64,000 nt of DNA, from positions 1-64,000 of the forward strand of contig JAURVB010000159.1 of NCBI GenBank assembly GCA_033002965.1, in the 5' to 3' direction. Numbering within the stretch: position 1 is the stretch's first letter; each line of letters opens with the position of its first letter. Made by a program: the position numbers and the translations under genes. The DNA comes from Piper betle (lineage: Eukaryota; Streptophyta; Magnoliopsida; Piperales; Piperaceae). Shown here piece after piece: positions 32,231-45,200 of the stretch. The notes under the pieces were generated by a model, which saw nothing but the letters and a program-made list of their open reading frames with translations, searched no databases and was not told where the DNA came from.

Positions 32231-35200
32231 CTGGAAGAGAGCTGTTACCTTTACTAGCTTATGGTTTTACTTAAGTCGCTGGTTTGAACGCCTTCATACG
32301 ATTGGGTTATTTTAGTTGATGACAATTAGCTCCAACATATAGATGGATTGATTAGTCCTGTTCATACATTCTAAATCCAGCCCAACATTTTTAAATTGGA
32401 AATAAGTCGCGTACTGCTAGGCATATTTGATACCCGATGTTAATATATTTTACATATATTAAGAATCACCTTAGTATACAGCAGCAACAGAGATTGAAGA
32501 AACACCAACGAGGTAATGAAACTCTGCCGACAGCAATTGATTTTGTTTGATCCCTTGGCAATCCTAAACCTCCATGAATGAGGGTCGTTGGGCCAAAGCC
32601 ATTGGGCAACCAAAATGTTGACATTCATTCTCATTCTGGATTCTATAGCAGCACGTCCTCAAAATATTTTGAACGAGATGAAACTAGCAGTAGAATAATT
32701 AGACTCAACCAAAATATAACTTTAACAAACGTCCCACCTATATCCAGTCATTAACCCAACAATACATGTGGCCTGCAAGAACGATTCATCCATGAAAGGG
32801 GTAGCATACTCGAGATTAACAGCATATTATTTTTAGTATGTTACGCAATGCCTCTCCCAAACGGGCATGACCTATTAACAACTTAATAAAATAAATTATT
32901 AAAATATATCCAATAACCTACGTTATTAATAAACCATGCCCGTTTGGGAAGGAGTTACATTGACCAATTAATAAATATTAAATAATATTAAATAAAGAAA
33001 TAATCGTAGTCAGACATATTCCTTAAATTTTTTTTTTAATTCTTCCTTGCACTAGATGTAGACAGATCCTTCCTGATTAGAGCGAGGAGATGGACTGGTA
33101 GAATATAGAATGAAAATACAACAGGAAGGTACAATCTTAAAATCGTCATATATTACTCAACGCACAGCGAAGCATTTGCCAAATTATGTTGTTTCTGCAA
33201 GTAAATTTCATTTGACGAGTAAAATAGCAAGACATATTCCACAAATATCCAATTCGTACCATTGGGTCGCAGCAAGAAGTTCCTTGCACCCATCTACTAT
33301 CCACAAAAGAAAAAAACACATCACACACATGCATTGGATCATTATCTATGCATTCGCATCTCAACAAATATTGAACAAATACAAAACCAGTGAGCAAACT
33401 AAATCAAACACTGGTTGACATGAAAATAATGTAAATGAAGAAAAAAATTCATATAAAATATAAATTCCATGAGATGAAAATTTTAAAAATTTTCTTTACA
33501 TGTTTAGATAATAGAAAAATAAGATTAAAATAAAATATTCCTTCACACGTGTATTCACATTGCCTCCCAAAATTTCCTTCAATTTTTTTTGTTTTTTATA
33601 AGAAAATAATGCTTTGTAAAATTTTTATATAAATTTATTTTAATTGAAATTGAAATTTCCTTTGACTAACTTTAAGACATCCAAATAAAAGAAAATTTGT
33701 GACATCTAAATTTTATATTTTTTAATGTAATTTTAGGGCAACCAAACACACCCAGAAGTGAAACACTAAGGAAAGGAAACACACATAGGACAGCAGAGTA
33801 AACTTGCACAGGCAAACCTATTCGTAGGTCACAAGGCAAATTTTATTATTTGAATTCTTTTGACAAATTAAACCCAACAAAGCAGTAACGATTACAATGG
33901 TCGTTAGTTATCAAAAGAATTCACTTACCGGTTCAAATATGGCAATATATCAACTAACCACTGGCCCAGGATTAGAGAAATTGAAGAATTGACTCGAATT
34001 TGTACTAAATCTTCATCAGCTGGCAGAGGCATATAAACATTCTTCCAGTATGTGCAACAAAATAACCACAGCCATAACTTGTCAGTAGAAGCCCCCTATT
34101 GAGGGATGACATGTGTATTTATAAGAAAGTACTTAAAGCGGTAAGTGACAGGCAACCAAAATTTTTGGCCTTCCATATAATAAATTGTAAATAATCAAAC
34201 ATATTCTTTGAAGCTCAACAATTTAGTAATACTTCGCAAACAAAAATCACGTCTTGCATGCATTTCCTTTAATTAAAAAAGGTATGTGGAAAGAGTAATA
34301 TAAAAAATTCATCTCATCTTCGTCCGCCTTCAAAGTAGTACCAAAAAGACATCCATAAAAATTTACTCTGGTTCCCAGGTTACAAGTAAATGTGAAGCAA
34401 TCAACCAGAAACGCAAAATTCATATTGCCAACCCCATCTTAACTGGGATGAGATATTGCCATTGTTATTATTATTGATGAGGAGGATCTCACACCAAAAT
34501 TCAGAGATTGAAAAAATTATGCTACATTACAAAAAAGCATAATTTAGTTTCATATGAAAGATCAACAATGCAAATTCACATAAAAGCATTCAACATTAAA
34601 AAAACATCGAGTCAATTCATTCCTCACCTCAATCTATCCAATAATTACTTTTTAGGGATCCTGTGAAATTTTTAATCTCTAGACCTCATCCTAAACCAAC
34701 AAGTTGTTATTCACAAAGATATGACATCTAAACAATTTAAGACTATTTTTTCACTTTATTGCCAACCATTTTTTGTATGTATAGACTAGAGAGTATAGAC
34801 AAAGCTATACTAACCATGCTACAAACACCTGATCTTAAGATCAAACAATGAGAACATTTCTTAATAAAAATAATTCAGATCATATCTTATGAAGCATTCG
34901 ATCATAAATTTCTCAAACGATCCAACCCTCCTGCATGAAACAGTTTGTTTTGTGTTGGCAGGTGCAGATGGGTCTGGAGAGTGAGACAGTAGGAGAAATT
35001 AGAGACGCAAATATGCGAAAAGAATTAAGCTGAATGCAAAATACTAATAATCACAAATATGTGCCAGACTGAGCCCAGAAGAAGATGGCAAGCACAGCAT
35101 CATCTTTAGGACTTCGGAAGCAAGGACAAACATGCCTTCAACTTCAGCCCTGGAAAATGGAGGAGCATCAATATTATCCTAAAAGAAAGCTCTTGAAAGA

Positions 35201-35703
35201 GCCATATGTTAAGCTGTTAATATATGCAAAGGCAATATCCGCTGCAGCTAATTCAAATTGAACCGAAAACATTGAGTTACTATTTATTAAACCAAATACA
35301 ATTAGTAAGATATTCAGCCCTAAAACATTTCCATGAGTTTTTTGAAAGAAATATCAGAAGACTTTAGCACACATGTGCTGGGCTCAATCGCAAGCAACTC
35401 AAATATATAAATCATCCTCTTGTCAAGGAAAAAGTAGCAGGTATTTATTTGCAGTAGAAAAAACAGGTTTATATGGAGATCAATTGTCTTTCATTTCATC
35501 CCAGGAAGGAAATGATACAATCATCTCTACTTGACACATTTAAATTTGGAAAGATTTTAACATTCACAACAAAGCTTCATATCAAAGATTTTAACATTCA
35601 GTTCTGCATCTGAGGTCACCTCTGGTCTCCTATGCGTGTGACAAAAAAGAAAAAAGAACTCTACATGACCTGTGAGGTTTATCAATCTCACCAAACATGT
35701 TTA
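32231..35703. other. AT-rich intergenic region with transposon remnants
   Basis: No credible gene is seen. The region has one short palindromic element (32,849-32,958). Near 33,735-33,757, GGGCAACCAAACACACCC resembles the edge of a decayed DNA transposon. The part closest to 35,704 probably contains the 3' untranslated region of the Agenet/ENT gene. I cannot place its polyadenylation site. Confidence 0.6.
32849..32958. mobile_element. Short MITE-like palindromic element (about 110 bp)
   Basis: A perfect 14-bp inverted repeat CCCAAACGGGCATG (32,856-32,869 and 32,935-32,948) flanks an AT-rich centre. Outside the perfect core the arms continue imperfectly (AATGCCTCT against AATGTAACTCCTT, reading inward). 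No clear target duplication is seen, so the superfamily is not assigned. Confidence 0.6.
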
Positions 35704-37489
35704 TCAGCTCCCAGACACTAAATTCTTTAGCTCCATTAAGTGTTCATCATTTGATATGTTCAAACTAAGACGAAGATTGGTCATGGTTTCCTCCTGTTCC
35801 CAACTTAAAGGACCAGAAGCATATAATGCTTCCAATGTAGAACGATATGCATGCAACTCTAGATTATGAATTGCTGCAGCTAATTCCCCTTTCGACAGAG
35901 AAGTAGATACTTTCCTACTTTCCCATCCATCACTACTAGACTCAGCATCATCAGAATCGCTATCTTGTCTAGGCCCTTCTCTAGATGTATAAAGCATACC
36001 AAAGGGACCATTCTCGTCAACATAACAACTAGCAACAGAACAAGCACTATTCTCGTCATCACTAGATTCAGAAGTTCTCACACAACCCACATTAGCAGTA
36101 AAGTTTCTGTTCTCCACAGCATTCATTTCAGATCTGGTTGTTCTGTTGTTAAAGGAATTATGCATGCATTTTTTACCCAGAAATTTTTGTTGGGTAGCAA
36201 CAGCATCTACCTTTTCAAGCCATTTAGATTGGTCCTTCCAAACTGATAGCTGACAGCTACCTCCTTGGTCAACTGTTCCCACTCTTTTGTGCGATCCTAT
36301 CTTTGTACTAATATAGACCATGGGCTGTTCCAGTTTCCTCTTCTTAGTTCTATAAGGCGACTCAAAGTTAAATTTTTCCTCCGGGTCAAAGTTCTCCTGA
36401 GCTGTAGGATTTACAGCTTGCAAAGTTCCTTCCTCCCTAACTCGCAAAGGCACAAAGCAGTTCATCTGATTATTCCTTTCAGGCAATATTTTTTCTACCT
36501 TTCTGTCACTGGACTGATGAGAATCCTGCTAACAGAACAAAGCAAATTTTGGTAAATTTTGTAAAGAGTGCCAGTCATTTAAACAAAGCTCAAAGAGCAA
36601 GATAAGATAACTAAGAATGCCAGAAACAACAATATCCAGAGCCAAATTGAAATAAATTTACATAAAGTTTGCCAGAACATAAAATAAAATGTGCAAGTAA
36701 ATGAAGTAATTAAACTTTATCACAACTAAAATTCTTGACAGAATAAATGAAGTCATAAAAAGTGAAGAAAGTAAATCCATCCACAATATTGTCACCAGCC
36801 CATAATAAACATGAAGATTAGATCTAAGATGTTATCAAGAAAGCAAGATATCTGTTTTTTGTGGACATAAACAAAGTTAGCGGCATTTATGTCAATACAA
36901 TTTTCCATCCTCAATAACATAATAAATAGAATGCTGACAATCCAATGTAGAAACAAAATATTCAAACAACTATGCCACAAACTGCTCAACTATGGGATAA
37001 TATTGCAAACAAACCAACAACAAAGAGTTGATAACAAGTAAATTAAGCAATAAGGAATTTGATGCTAGACTGACGCAAAATGTGAAATTACAAACAATTT
37101 ACCTTCCCAATCAGAATCCACATATCATTTTGCCACGATTGCCTCACACGCAGATTGCTCCTGTGGATGCACAACTCTTTTGGCGATCCAAGAGGTCTAA
37201 CCAAGTAAAATCTTCCATCCACCAATTCCACTACTTTGGCAATTTTCCATGAGTAGTTATCAAAGAACTCAACAATGTCCCCTGAATCCCAGTTACTCAT
37301 TCCTCCAGGAGGCAAAGGCCTCATAGCCTTTCGAGATACTCTCTCGGTTGACTCACCATCAGGAGTTTGATTATACTTAACCTTGTAATAATGACCATTT
37401 CCCGATATAATCTCGGCACACCACCAAGAACCTGCAGGTTCGTCCCTCTTCCGCAACACTTCCACTTTGTTTCCTTTACTAAACTTCAT
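35704..37489 (-). CDS. Agenet (Tudor-like) and ENT domain protein, 402 aa
   Basis: The minus-strand gene has two coding exons: 37,489-37,103 and 36,525-35,704. The GT-AG junction lies at a codon boundary after Lys129, so the frame is preserved. Residues 1-126 form two Agenet modules: FSKGNKVEVLRK to VSRKAMRPLPP, then MSNWDSGDIVEFFD to LCIHRSNLRVRQ. These belong to the Royal/Tudor family that reads modified histones. The middle is Ser/Asp-rich and low in complexity, with a basic RTKKRKLE near residue 175. The last 60 residues (ELAAAIHNLELHAYRSTLEA to NISNDEHLMEL) match the ENT domain known from EMSY, so a nuclear chromatin role is inferred. An acceptor at 37,545 shows an intron in the 5' leader. 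The first exon is probably near 38,765-38,850. Confidence 0.9.
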
Positions 37490-38346
37490 GGTGTCAATCG
37501 CATTACAGTCTACACAAAATCCAAATCTCCGTCGCCAAAGGCGATCTGAAATACAGTAGCATCAAGTGCATTCGATTAAAACCTGACGTAACATACGGGT
37601 AAAAGTTGAAATCGAAAACAGTTCAATGACAAATTAGAAATTAATTACTAAATTGTAGGTAATCAGACAGCTGTTGAGATAAATAAATAAGCAGGCACAA
37701 AAGTAACAAAATTAAAGGAGAAAAAAATATATTGGAAGAATATGCAACTTTGCATCAAGGATTGACTCAAAAAATAACAAAAATTCTCCAATAATTTAAT
37801 CAGATTAAGTAACTAAAATAAAAATAAAAAACGTCCCAAACCTGCACAAAAGCAGAATGATAGAATTGAGCTAAAAAACAACTACTACAATCAATCCAAA
37901 ACAAATATATGTATATAAGGAAACCTGGAAAGAAAAAATGCTCTAAACGGTATCACACAACGAACAGAAAATTTAGAAAATAAAAAAAGAAAATGAATTT
38001 CAATCAACGAAAAGGATCATTTCTGATTCAGATAACTAAAAAACACAAAACAAACACTCTAAAACGAATAAAAAATAAATAAAAATCGCAAAAAAGGGCT
38101 ATAAATACAATTTCCAAACCAAAAACACTCGAAAACCAAAAAAAAATCACCCTTAACATAACGAAAAAAAGGGGGGAAATCTAAAAATTTTGACAAAATA
38201 ATAACTAACCACAACCATAGCATTTCAATTTTTTTTAAAAAAATCGGGTTCTATGGAAAAATCGCGATTGCTTCAGAATATACACTAATTTTCGTCAGCA
38301 ACAAAAAAAACACTCTTACCAACATTTACAAAAACAAACAAAATTT

Positions 38347-38351
<5 letters not shown>

Positions 38352-38389
<38 letters not shown>
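38352..38389. repeat. (TA)n microsatellite
   Basis: About 19 TA units lie in the likely leader intron of the Agenet/ENT gene. Confidence 0.95.
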
Positions 38390-38391
<2 letters not shown>

Positions 38392-38730
38392 TTTTAAAAA
38401 AAATTCAAACTTACATAAACAAAAAATAGATCATTCCAACTATTTTCTTCCCAAAAAGACAGAACACAATCCACTTGCCGCAGACTAACCGCATTGTAAA
38501 GAAAAAAATGAAAAAAAGTAAAAAAAATCACAAAAAAAATGTGTACAGGCATCAATAATCATGGAAAAAAACTTTTCAAATTGCAAACAACAGAAAAAAT
38601 GAAGATTCCTATTATTTACACCAAAAAAACAAAAACAAAAACACGCGCAATATATTCATCTACCACAAAACTAACGTACTCTAAACGCAAACCAAAAATT
38701 CAGAAAATAAAAAATAAAAAATGCAACAAA

Positions 38731-38752
38731 GAGAGAGAGAGAGAGAGAGAGA
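38731..38752. repeat. (GA)n microsatellite
   Basis: Eleven GA units, reading CT in the sense direction of the Agenet/ENT gene, lie close to its presumed first exon. CT microsatellites are common in plant 5' leaders. Confidence 0.93.
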
Positions 38753-38929
38753 AACGGCAATGACCTCCAAAACCAGAGATGATCGTCCGCAATTCAAGAC
38801 TCTGGTTTTTTAATTTTTTTTGTTAGCAGAAATGATTGAATCGTTGAGGACGAAGACCACAAAAAATGGGAAGATCAGAGCCGACAATAAGATCGAGAGA
38901 GGGGAAAGGAATTCGTTCGACTTGGGGGT

Positions 38930-39062
38930 TAGTGGGCGTGGATTTCGAGGCCGGGCCCACATCCCCACCCCTTCCCCCGCGTACACACCGCTCACGTGCC
39001 CTCCTGCGGACCGGAATTTCCTTTCTCGCGTTAGTGGCGGGAGTGTGTGGGCCCCACACTCG
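38930..39062 (-). promoter_or_regulatory. GC-rich promoter region of the Agenet/ENT gene
   Basis: A GC-rich island in AT-rich surroundings contains the near-palindrome GTGTGGGCCCCACAC (39,045-39,059) and CGGGCCCAC (38,951-38,960). GGGCC(C/A)CA words are TCP/site II-type elements of housekeeping promoters. Reading frames in this island are artefacts of GC content. Confidence 0.55.
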
Positions 39063-42000
39063 GTATATATTTTTTTCTATTTTATGTTTTTTTTTTTGAG
39101 AAAAACACTCGATTTATATTTTGGGATTTTTCGTTTGTTTATTTTATTTTTCGGTTTTTTCATTGGTTTATTGTAAAAAAATATAGAGATGCCACTAAGT
39201 TGTGCTTGATTGATCCTAATTTCATGCCACTCAGGACCCTATTTGGGTGTTTTTTTTAGTATATTTATAAAGGTTAAATTTCACACATTGGATTTTGTTT
39301 TTAAAATTTGATTTAATTTGATTTATTTTTTCCTGAAATAAAGAATAAATATCTTCTCAATGTAATTGCATTTATATTTTTTGAACAAGAAACGAAATAA
39401 TAATATAGTAAACAATCAATGATTTTAAATATTTATACTTTCTTTATTTTTATTTTCATGTTTTTGAAGCTGATAAAAATAACTTATTATCAAAACAAGT
39501 CTATTTCTGAGAAAATCAATTATTTAGAAAAAAAAATTAAGGAAAATATTAAAAAATAAAACATTTTAGAAATGGTAGGCCAAAAATTGAGTGGTAGCCG
39601 TGGACATGGTAATTATATTTATACATTTTCGTTTAATTTTTATATTTTTTACTTGCAAGCCTGATTAGGAATATGTCCTACCGGTTATAAAACAACAAAC
39701 CGGTCAGTTACTTCCAAAGTTGTAACCTATTAAAGAGAAATCAATTGTGTTGGCTGATAATTTATAATTATTTTGCTTTTTGGTCCAATGTTATTAATAT
39801 ATTCGAAATTTTATTGAAAGAATAACCCAATTTAAATTGAAAGTTTTGAATTTTAAAAAATTAAGAACGTCCAAATAAATGATATTCAATACTACTGGTT
39901 GTTAACTCTGTTCTTTGTCTAATCATACTTAAATGAACCAAGTAATTTTTATTAAAAAAATGACCCATTTTTTTCTTTTTAATGACGCAAGAATGACGCC
40001 AAAGTCATTTAAGAGGTCTCATTTTCTGGCCCACGTGACAACTCGTGGTTGGGGACCAAACAGCCGTGCATGCAAAAATCGCGTCACACGAAATCAAAAT
40101 CAAAATAATTAATAACAATAATTAATAATAATAAATAATAACAACTCGGTAGAAAAAACAATCGATTTTTCTTCTATATAAAACGTTCTTGTTTTTCTAT
40201 AAATATGTTGTCAATGCAAACAGATGTAATTGAATATGTACGTCATAACATATATATAAAGGGTTGACTGACAGAAAGAATGGAAAGTGCAATAGATAGT
40301 ACTTCATCGGTGTAAACGATCCGCGCCAATCCGAACATAGATACGGGTGAATTTAACATAATTTGTGTTTGTGTTTGAGCTTGTTTGAGTGCTTGACAAG
40401 TTTTGATTTATTATCGATTGAGTAATTTGTTCAAAATTTATAGTGTTTAAGTTTAGCTCATGATCGGTTCGCTATATTTTTGAGGCGAACGAATGCTTGT
40501 GCTCGACTTGTATTTATTTAGGGTATAAAATAATTAATTTATATTATATCAAACTTTTATTTTAAATGTTATATAAATTTAATATGACCTTAATAGTATT
40601 AACAAGTCGAGTCGGGCCGAATATTTTTTCAAGTTTGCACTCATCAAACTCAAATTTCGAGTCAAGCTAAGCCGAACACTTTTTAGTTCAAGTTCTATTT
40701 ATTATTTAACGAGTTATTTATTTTAAATAAAATATTTTTTAGAGTACAAAATTAATGAACAAGAGTTTAAGCTAAATTATACCGAAAGTTAAATGCCTGT
40801 GAGTCGGTTTGACTTGATACACTATTTGATGTATATAATAACTCAATTTCCGCTTTTATTGTTAGTTGGGAAGTCAACCCTACCGTGGCTAACCGCTTCC
40901 CAAGTCAATTTTAACACCCTTTGCATCTTATTTTTACTATATAATAACGCTTGGTTCGAAAAAAAGAGGACCGCACAGAGTTCGTTGTAATAATTTTTCA
41001 AAGGATCTATTATAAGAACCTTGAAACTTATATATATAGGTATATATATATATAAAAGTCAAATTAAAATCGTTTAATTCATACCATGGTGGAAATGGTG
41101 ATGAGAAATTAGGATGGTAAAAAGAAGTTGATTATCGGTTTTACCCAAGTCCAAACGGTGGACAATTTAATATGTAAATTAAGGGCAGTTGAAACTTGAA
41201 TGGCTTGTTTTATTAGGTGAATGACGATGATCATGAGTGGGCTGTTGCTTGCACCGTTGGAGAGGTTTCGTTAACGTTTCGATACCGGAGAAGTTGAGTG
41301 GTCGGCGGGATGATGATGGCACAAGGCAAAGGAAAGAATCAATCAATATGTGAGCTTGGATAATTAGTCAAGACTGGTTAAGTAGGGATTACGATAATTA
41401 ATCTTCTCCCTTTAAAAAGAAAGCCCGGTTAAGCTGGGGATTTTGGTGACGTTACATCATGCTTCTTCAACACACAAGAACAAACAATGAATGGTCTCGA
41501 CCCATTTGCTAAACAAACAAAATAAATGATACTGCCCATTGGATAAAATGATAGGTTTAAAATTTAATTTTGACTCCAAAAATTTTCGGAGTTGACTAGA
41601 CTCCATATTATGGACGACTCGTCTTGATTAATTTAGTAATTGACTTTCCAAGTCATATCATAAAAAATATCAAAATATATTTATTTTTTTAAAATTGGCT
41701 AAGTTAATTTAATTAATATCAATCATGTACTTATTAATCTTGAGTACCAAAGAAATATATATATATATATATACTAATTTCATATAATTTATTATTTATA
41801 TTATTAAACATTTAATATAAATAACTCCAAATCGGTTTTAAGTTGACACCAAATTGCCTTCGCTCTGTTATAACAAGTCTGACTTAAGTTCAAGTTTCCA
41901 GTTCTTTAATTATAGATAAAATGTGTGAGAACCAGTTGCCCATTCTTTGAGTAAGCTACACATTTTATGGGAAGTTATTCATTTGTGTATTTATAACAAA

Positions 42001-42293
42001 TCCATTCACAATTTTTCGAAGCTTGGAAAACCATGCACCCGAGTGAGTGAGAGGCAAGTTAATATAGACAGGTCAAGAGTAAGAAAACAATAGATTAACA
42101 ATAATTTTTACTCGATTGTAGTTAGATGGGAGTACAGATTTTGAAGAACAAGTTCAATCTGTCCATTCTGGGTTAAGTCAATGACTTGGAGTTAGTCCTT
42201 CCAAGTCTTCAACCGCAGGTATGGGGCGTGTACTTTTGCTCCAAAGACTAGTTTCGCTACAGTATGTGCAAGCTCTAACGACCTTGATTCTCT
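39063..42293. other. AT-rich intergenic region
   Basis: No gene is supported. At about 40,314-40,790 there are GAGTCGGGCCGA- and CGAGTCAAGC-type words, like the element at 57,631-58,285, probably a decayed relative. A poly-purine/AAT-rich run lies at 40,095-40,145, and short TA runs at 41,025-41,053 and 41,757-41,773. Confidence 0.55.
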
Positions 42294-45200
42294 TTACTTG
42301 GGAAAGTTCTTGATTGTTGACTGTTTCTTTTTATTTCTAACAGTAGGAGTTTCATCACATGCCTCCAACTTTCGGCGCAAGTTTCTCAGATCGTCTTTGG
42401 TCACCAATCCATTCTTGCGCCGATTTAGTTCATATGCCTCGCCCATTTTCCTTCTGCATTCTTTGCTTGCCAAATTATGGTCCACCACTAGGGAAATCAA
42501 ACTAAAGTCAAAAACTGTAACAATAAGGATTTTCAAGATTGTGAAATTTTGGCATTTGTAAACTGATTGTCAAAGTGAGAGCAAAAGATTGTCTAACCTG
42601 GCTTTGGATAATCCTTCCCTATGATACATTTAGCTTTAGTTTGAACGCTCAAAGGAGCAGTCCAAGGCTCGTATATATACTCCTTAGGCATATCTGATAT
42701 ATCTCACACAATTGTCAATTGACGAAAACGCAAGTACAAAATGATTAATGCTACTCAAAATTCACAACAAACATATACCTCTTAATACCGGCAAAAAATG
42801 ACGAATAAAGCTTCCCTCAGGATCGTATTTCTTTCCAAAAGAAATTGGAGAATATATTCGGTTATACTGCATTTGAGAAAAATAAAATAAAAATATAATC
42901 ATTCTTCTTGAGCTTTTGACAAATACAAACAATGGTAAAAACTAAAGAAATGACAAGCTTCACACCTGGTAGAAAAATGATGAACAAGACAGCCAAAGCC
43001 AGTTTCCGTTATTTATGGCCCAGTCATGATCTACTAGCAACCTTTCGAACACATCACGCCCCTTCTCCCAGTGAACAAACTAATTGACAAGACAAAACTG
43101 CTTAATGATCTTTCACCGTCTGAATTGGTAATAGCAAAAGAAGAGACCACTCAAGACTGATACATAACAATCAGACATGGTCAAATGCACTCAGGTGAAA
43201 GTAAAGTTTGTCTCCAACAGGGCAAGACATTCACACGAAGATTTGAAGACGGATTTTATTTCAAATATATTTGATGCATGCCAAAGGATGAGGCAAGAAG
43301 AACTGATATTTTATAATGACAAAAAATATATATAAAAAGTACAGCAATTTCAAATTAACTTCTAGTTACAACTCATTATTACGTATAAAATAAATGATGC
43401 CTACTCATTTAGCATTCTTTTTAAAGAAAATTGAATCGACCCTTGACTCTCCTGAGGATTGGGCACCAGTATTGGGGCTTAATCCAATATAAGTGACCTG
43501 TGACCTGATTTCCTCCACCAGACCAATAAATTTCAACATAAAAACACGTTACATACATTGTGCAGACTAAAAGTCCAAATAACATGATCCAGTAACTAGT
43601 GCCAATAGTAATAAAATACATTTCCATTACCAAATCTCCACGGGTGAGGAAACATGCAACACAATGTCGTGCAAGATGATGCATCCATCCCCATTTATGG
43701 AGCTGCCAAAAAAGAACAAGATTACAGTTTTGAGAACTTGAACATGGAATAATTGGAAAAGTCAACTAACATTTTTTAGTGTTTAAGCTAGGGGCGAGCA
43801 ATCAGTTGGTTCGGTTAACCAACCGAACTGAAAAGCCGAACAGTGTTTTGCAGTTGTATTGCAAAACCGAACCAAAACCTTACTTTTGTTGAAGCCAAAT
43901 TGAAACCGACCGAAATATTTGGTTTGGTTCGGTTCGGTAACCGAATAACTGAAATTCAATAACAATTTTCAGAAAATTAGATTTATTTAATTATTTAATC
44001 AAGTTTATGCCATTATTTTAGTAAATATAATCATTTAATAAGTAATTCTTAATATATATCATATTCAAAAAATAGAAATTTATTATAAAACTATTATAAC
44101 ATTATGATAATTAATATAAAATATAGATTTTATTATACAATTTTTTAAAAATTGGTTTATTCAGTTATTTCGGCTCGGTTTGGTTCCGAACTGAAATATC
44201 TATATACCATTCAGTTTGGTTATTTTCCAACCGAATTACTACAAAATAGGTTCGGTTTAAGTCGGTTTGTTGGTTTAACCCGAACTATGTTCACCCATAG
44301 TTTAAACTACCAAAAGAACAAACCTGCACCATAATGGCATCAATCCAAGGATACCCTGTACGAGCCTCTCGCCAAGCAGCAAGCAGCTCTTCATCAGTAC
44401 TCCAAGGAACCTTTAACAGTAAAAGGTATTATATGTATACACTTTCAATTGTATAAAATACCTATAAGTTAAGAATATATGCACATTAACTTACTACACT
44501 AAATTCCTTCTAACTCTTCTAACGGTTATCTTTCAAATAAAATAGCCATAACAGATGCTCTTTATAACACAAAGAATCGATAACAGCCAATTGAGCTATA
44601 TGATCAACTTATCATATGCAGCTCCTCATTTCTTACAACCCAATTAATCCAAAAATCTCATGGGATTGTTAGTGCATCAACAAGCAAGTTCGATTTTTGA
44701 TGTGGGGCAAAGCTAAAAGACATGAACTTCTGATGCAAAAAAAGGTGTCAATAATGCCCACAACCCATGTCGAAACTAAAAGGGCATATACATCATTCAG
44801 CAATACTCAACTTCCTAATCCACGACTCTGAAGAGATTTCTCTATAAAAAGGGCATTTTTCTAGGAATCACGCAGCCTTCTCATATGTAGCCATCACATA
44901 GACCACTTACTCTAAAATTTTATAGAAGGGCTGAGATTGGCTCTCATACCGTCTGTTTGAAAACAAATCCATTCCAAATGAAAATGGTATTTCATGAAGA
45001 TTATTCTTCCATATTCAACCAAACACAACTTCTAATGCGGAACTAAGCACAAAGAATGCTCATGTAACCTTTGTTCTTTGTGAATTAGCAAAAATTTTTC
45101 AAGCAATTTGTCCTTGAACTTTAGCTATGCATAAGTTACATATTTAGAAAACATAACTACACGCATGATGCTACAAGATTTAAATGAATAGAGTGAATAG

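Larger units (their letters stand above)
37546..38764 (-). other. Probable 5'-leader intron of the Agenet/ENT gene
   Basis: On the minus strand an acceptor TATTTCAG lies at 37,546-37,553, and a plausible donor GGAG|GTCATTG lies at about 38,764. The stretch between is very A-rich on the plus strand and contains a TA microsatellite (38,352-38,389) and a GA microsatellite (38,731-38,752). The start exon and donor are inferred. Confidence 0.5.

Noticed and set aside
38810..39259. Overlapping frames upstream of the Agenet/ENT gene
   Set aside because: They fall in its GC-rich promoter and end in poly-T-coded hydrophobic runs.
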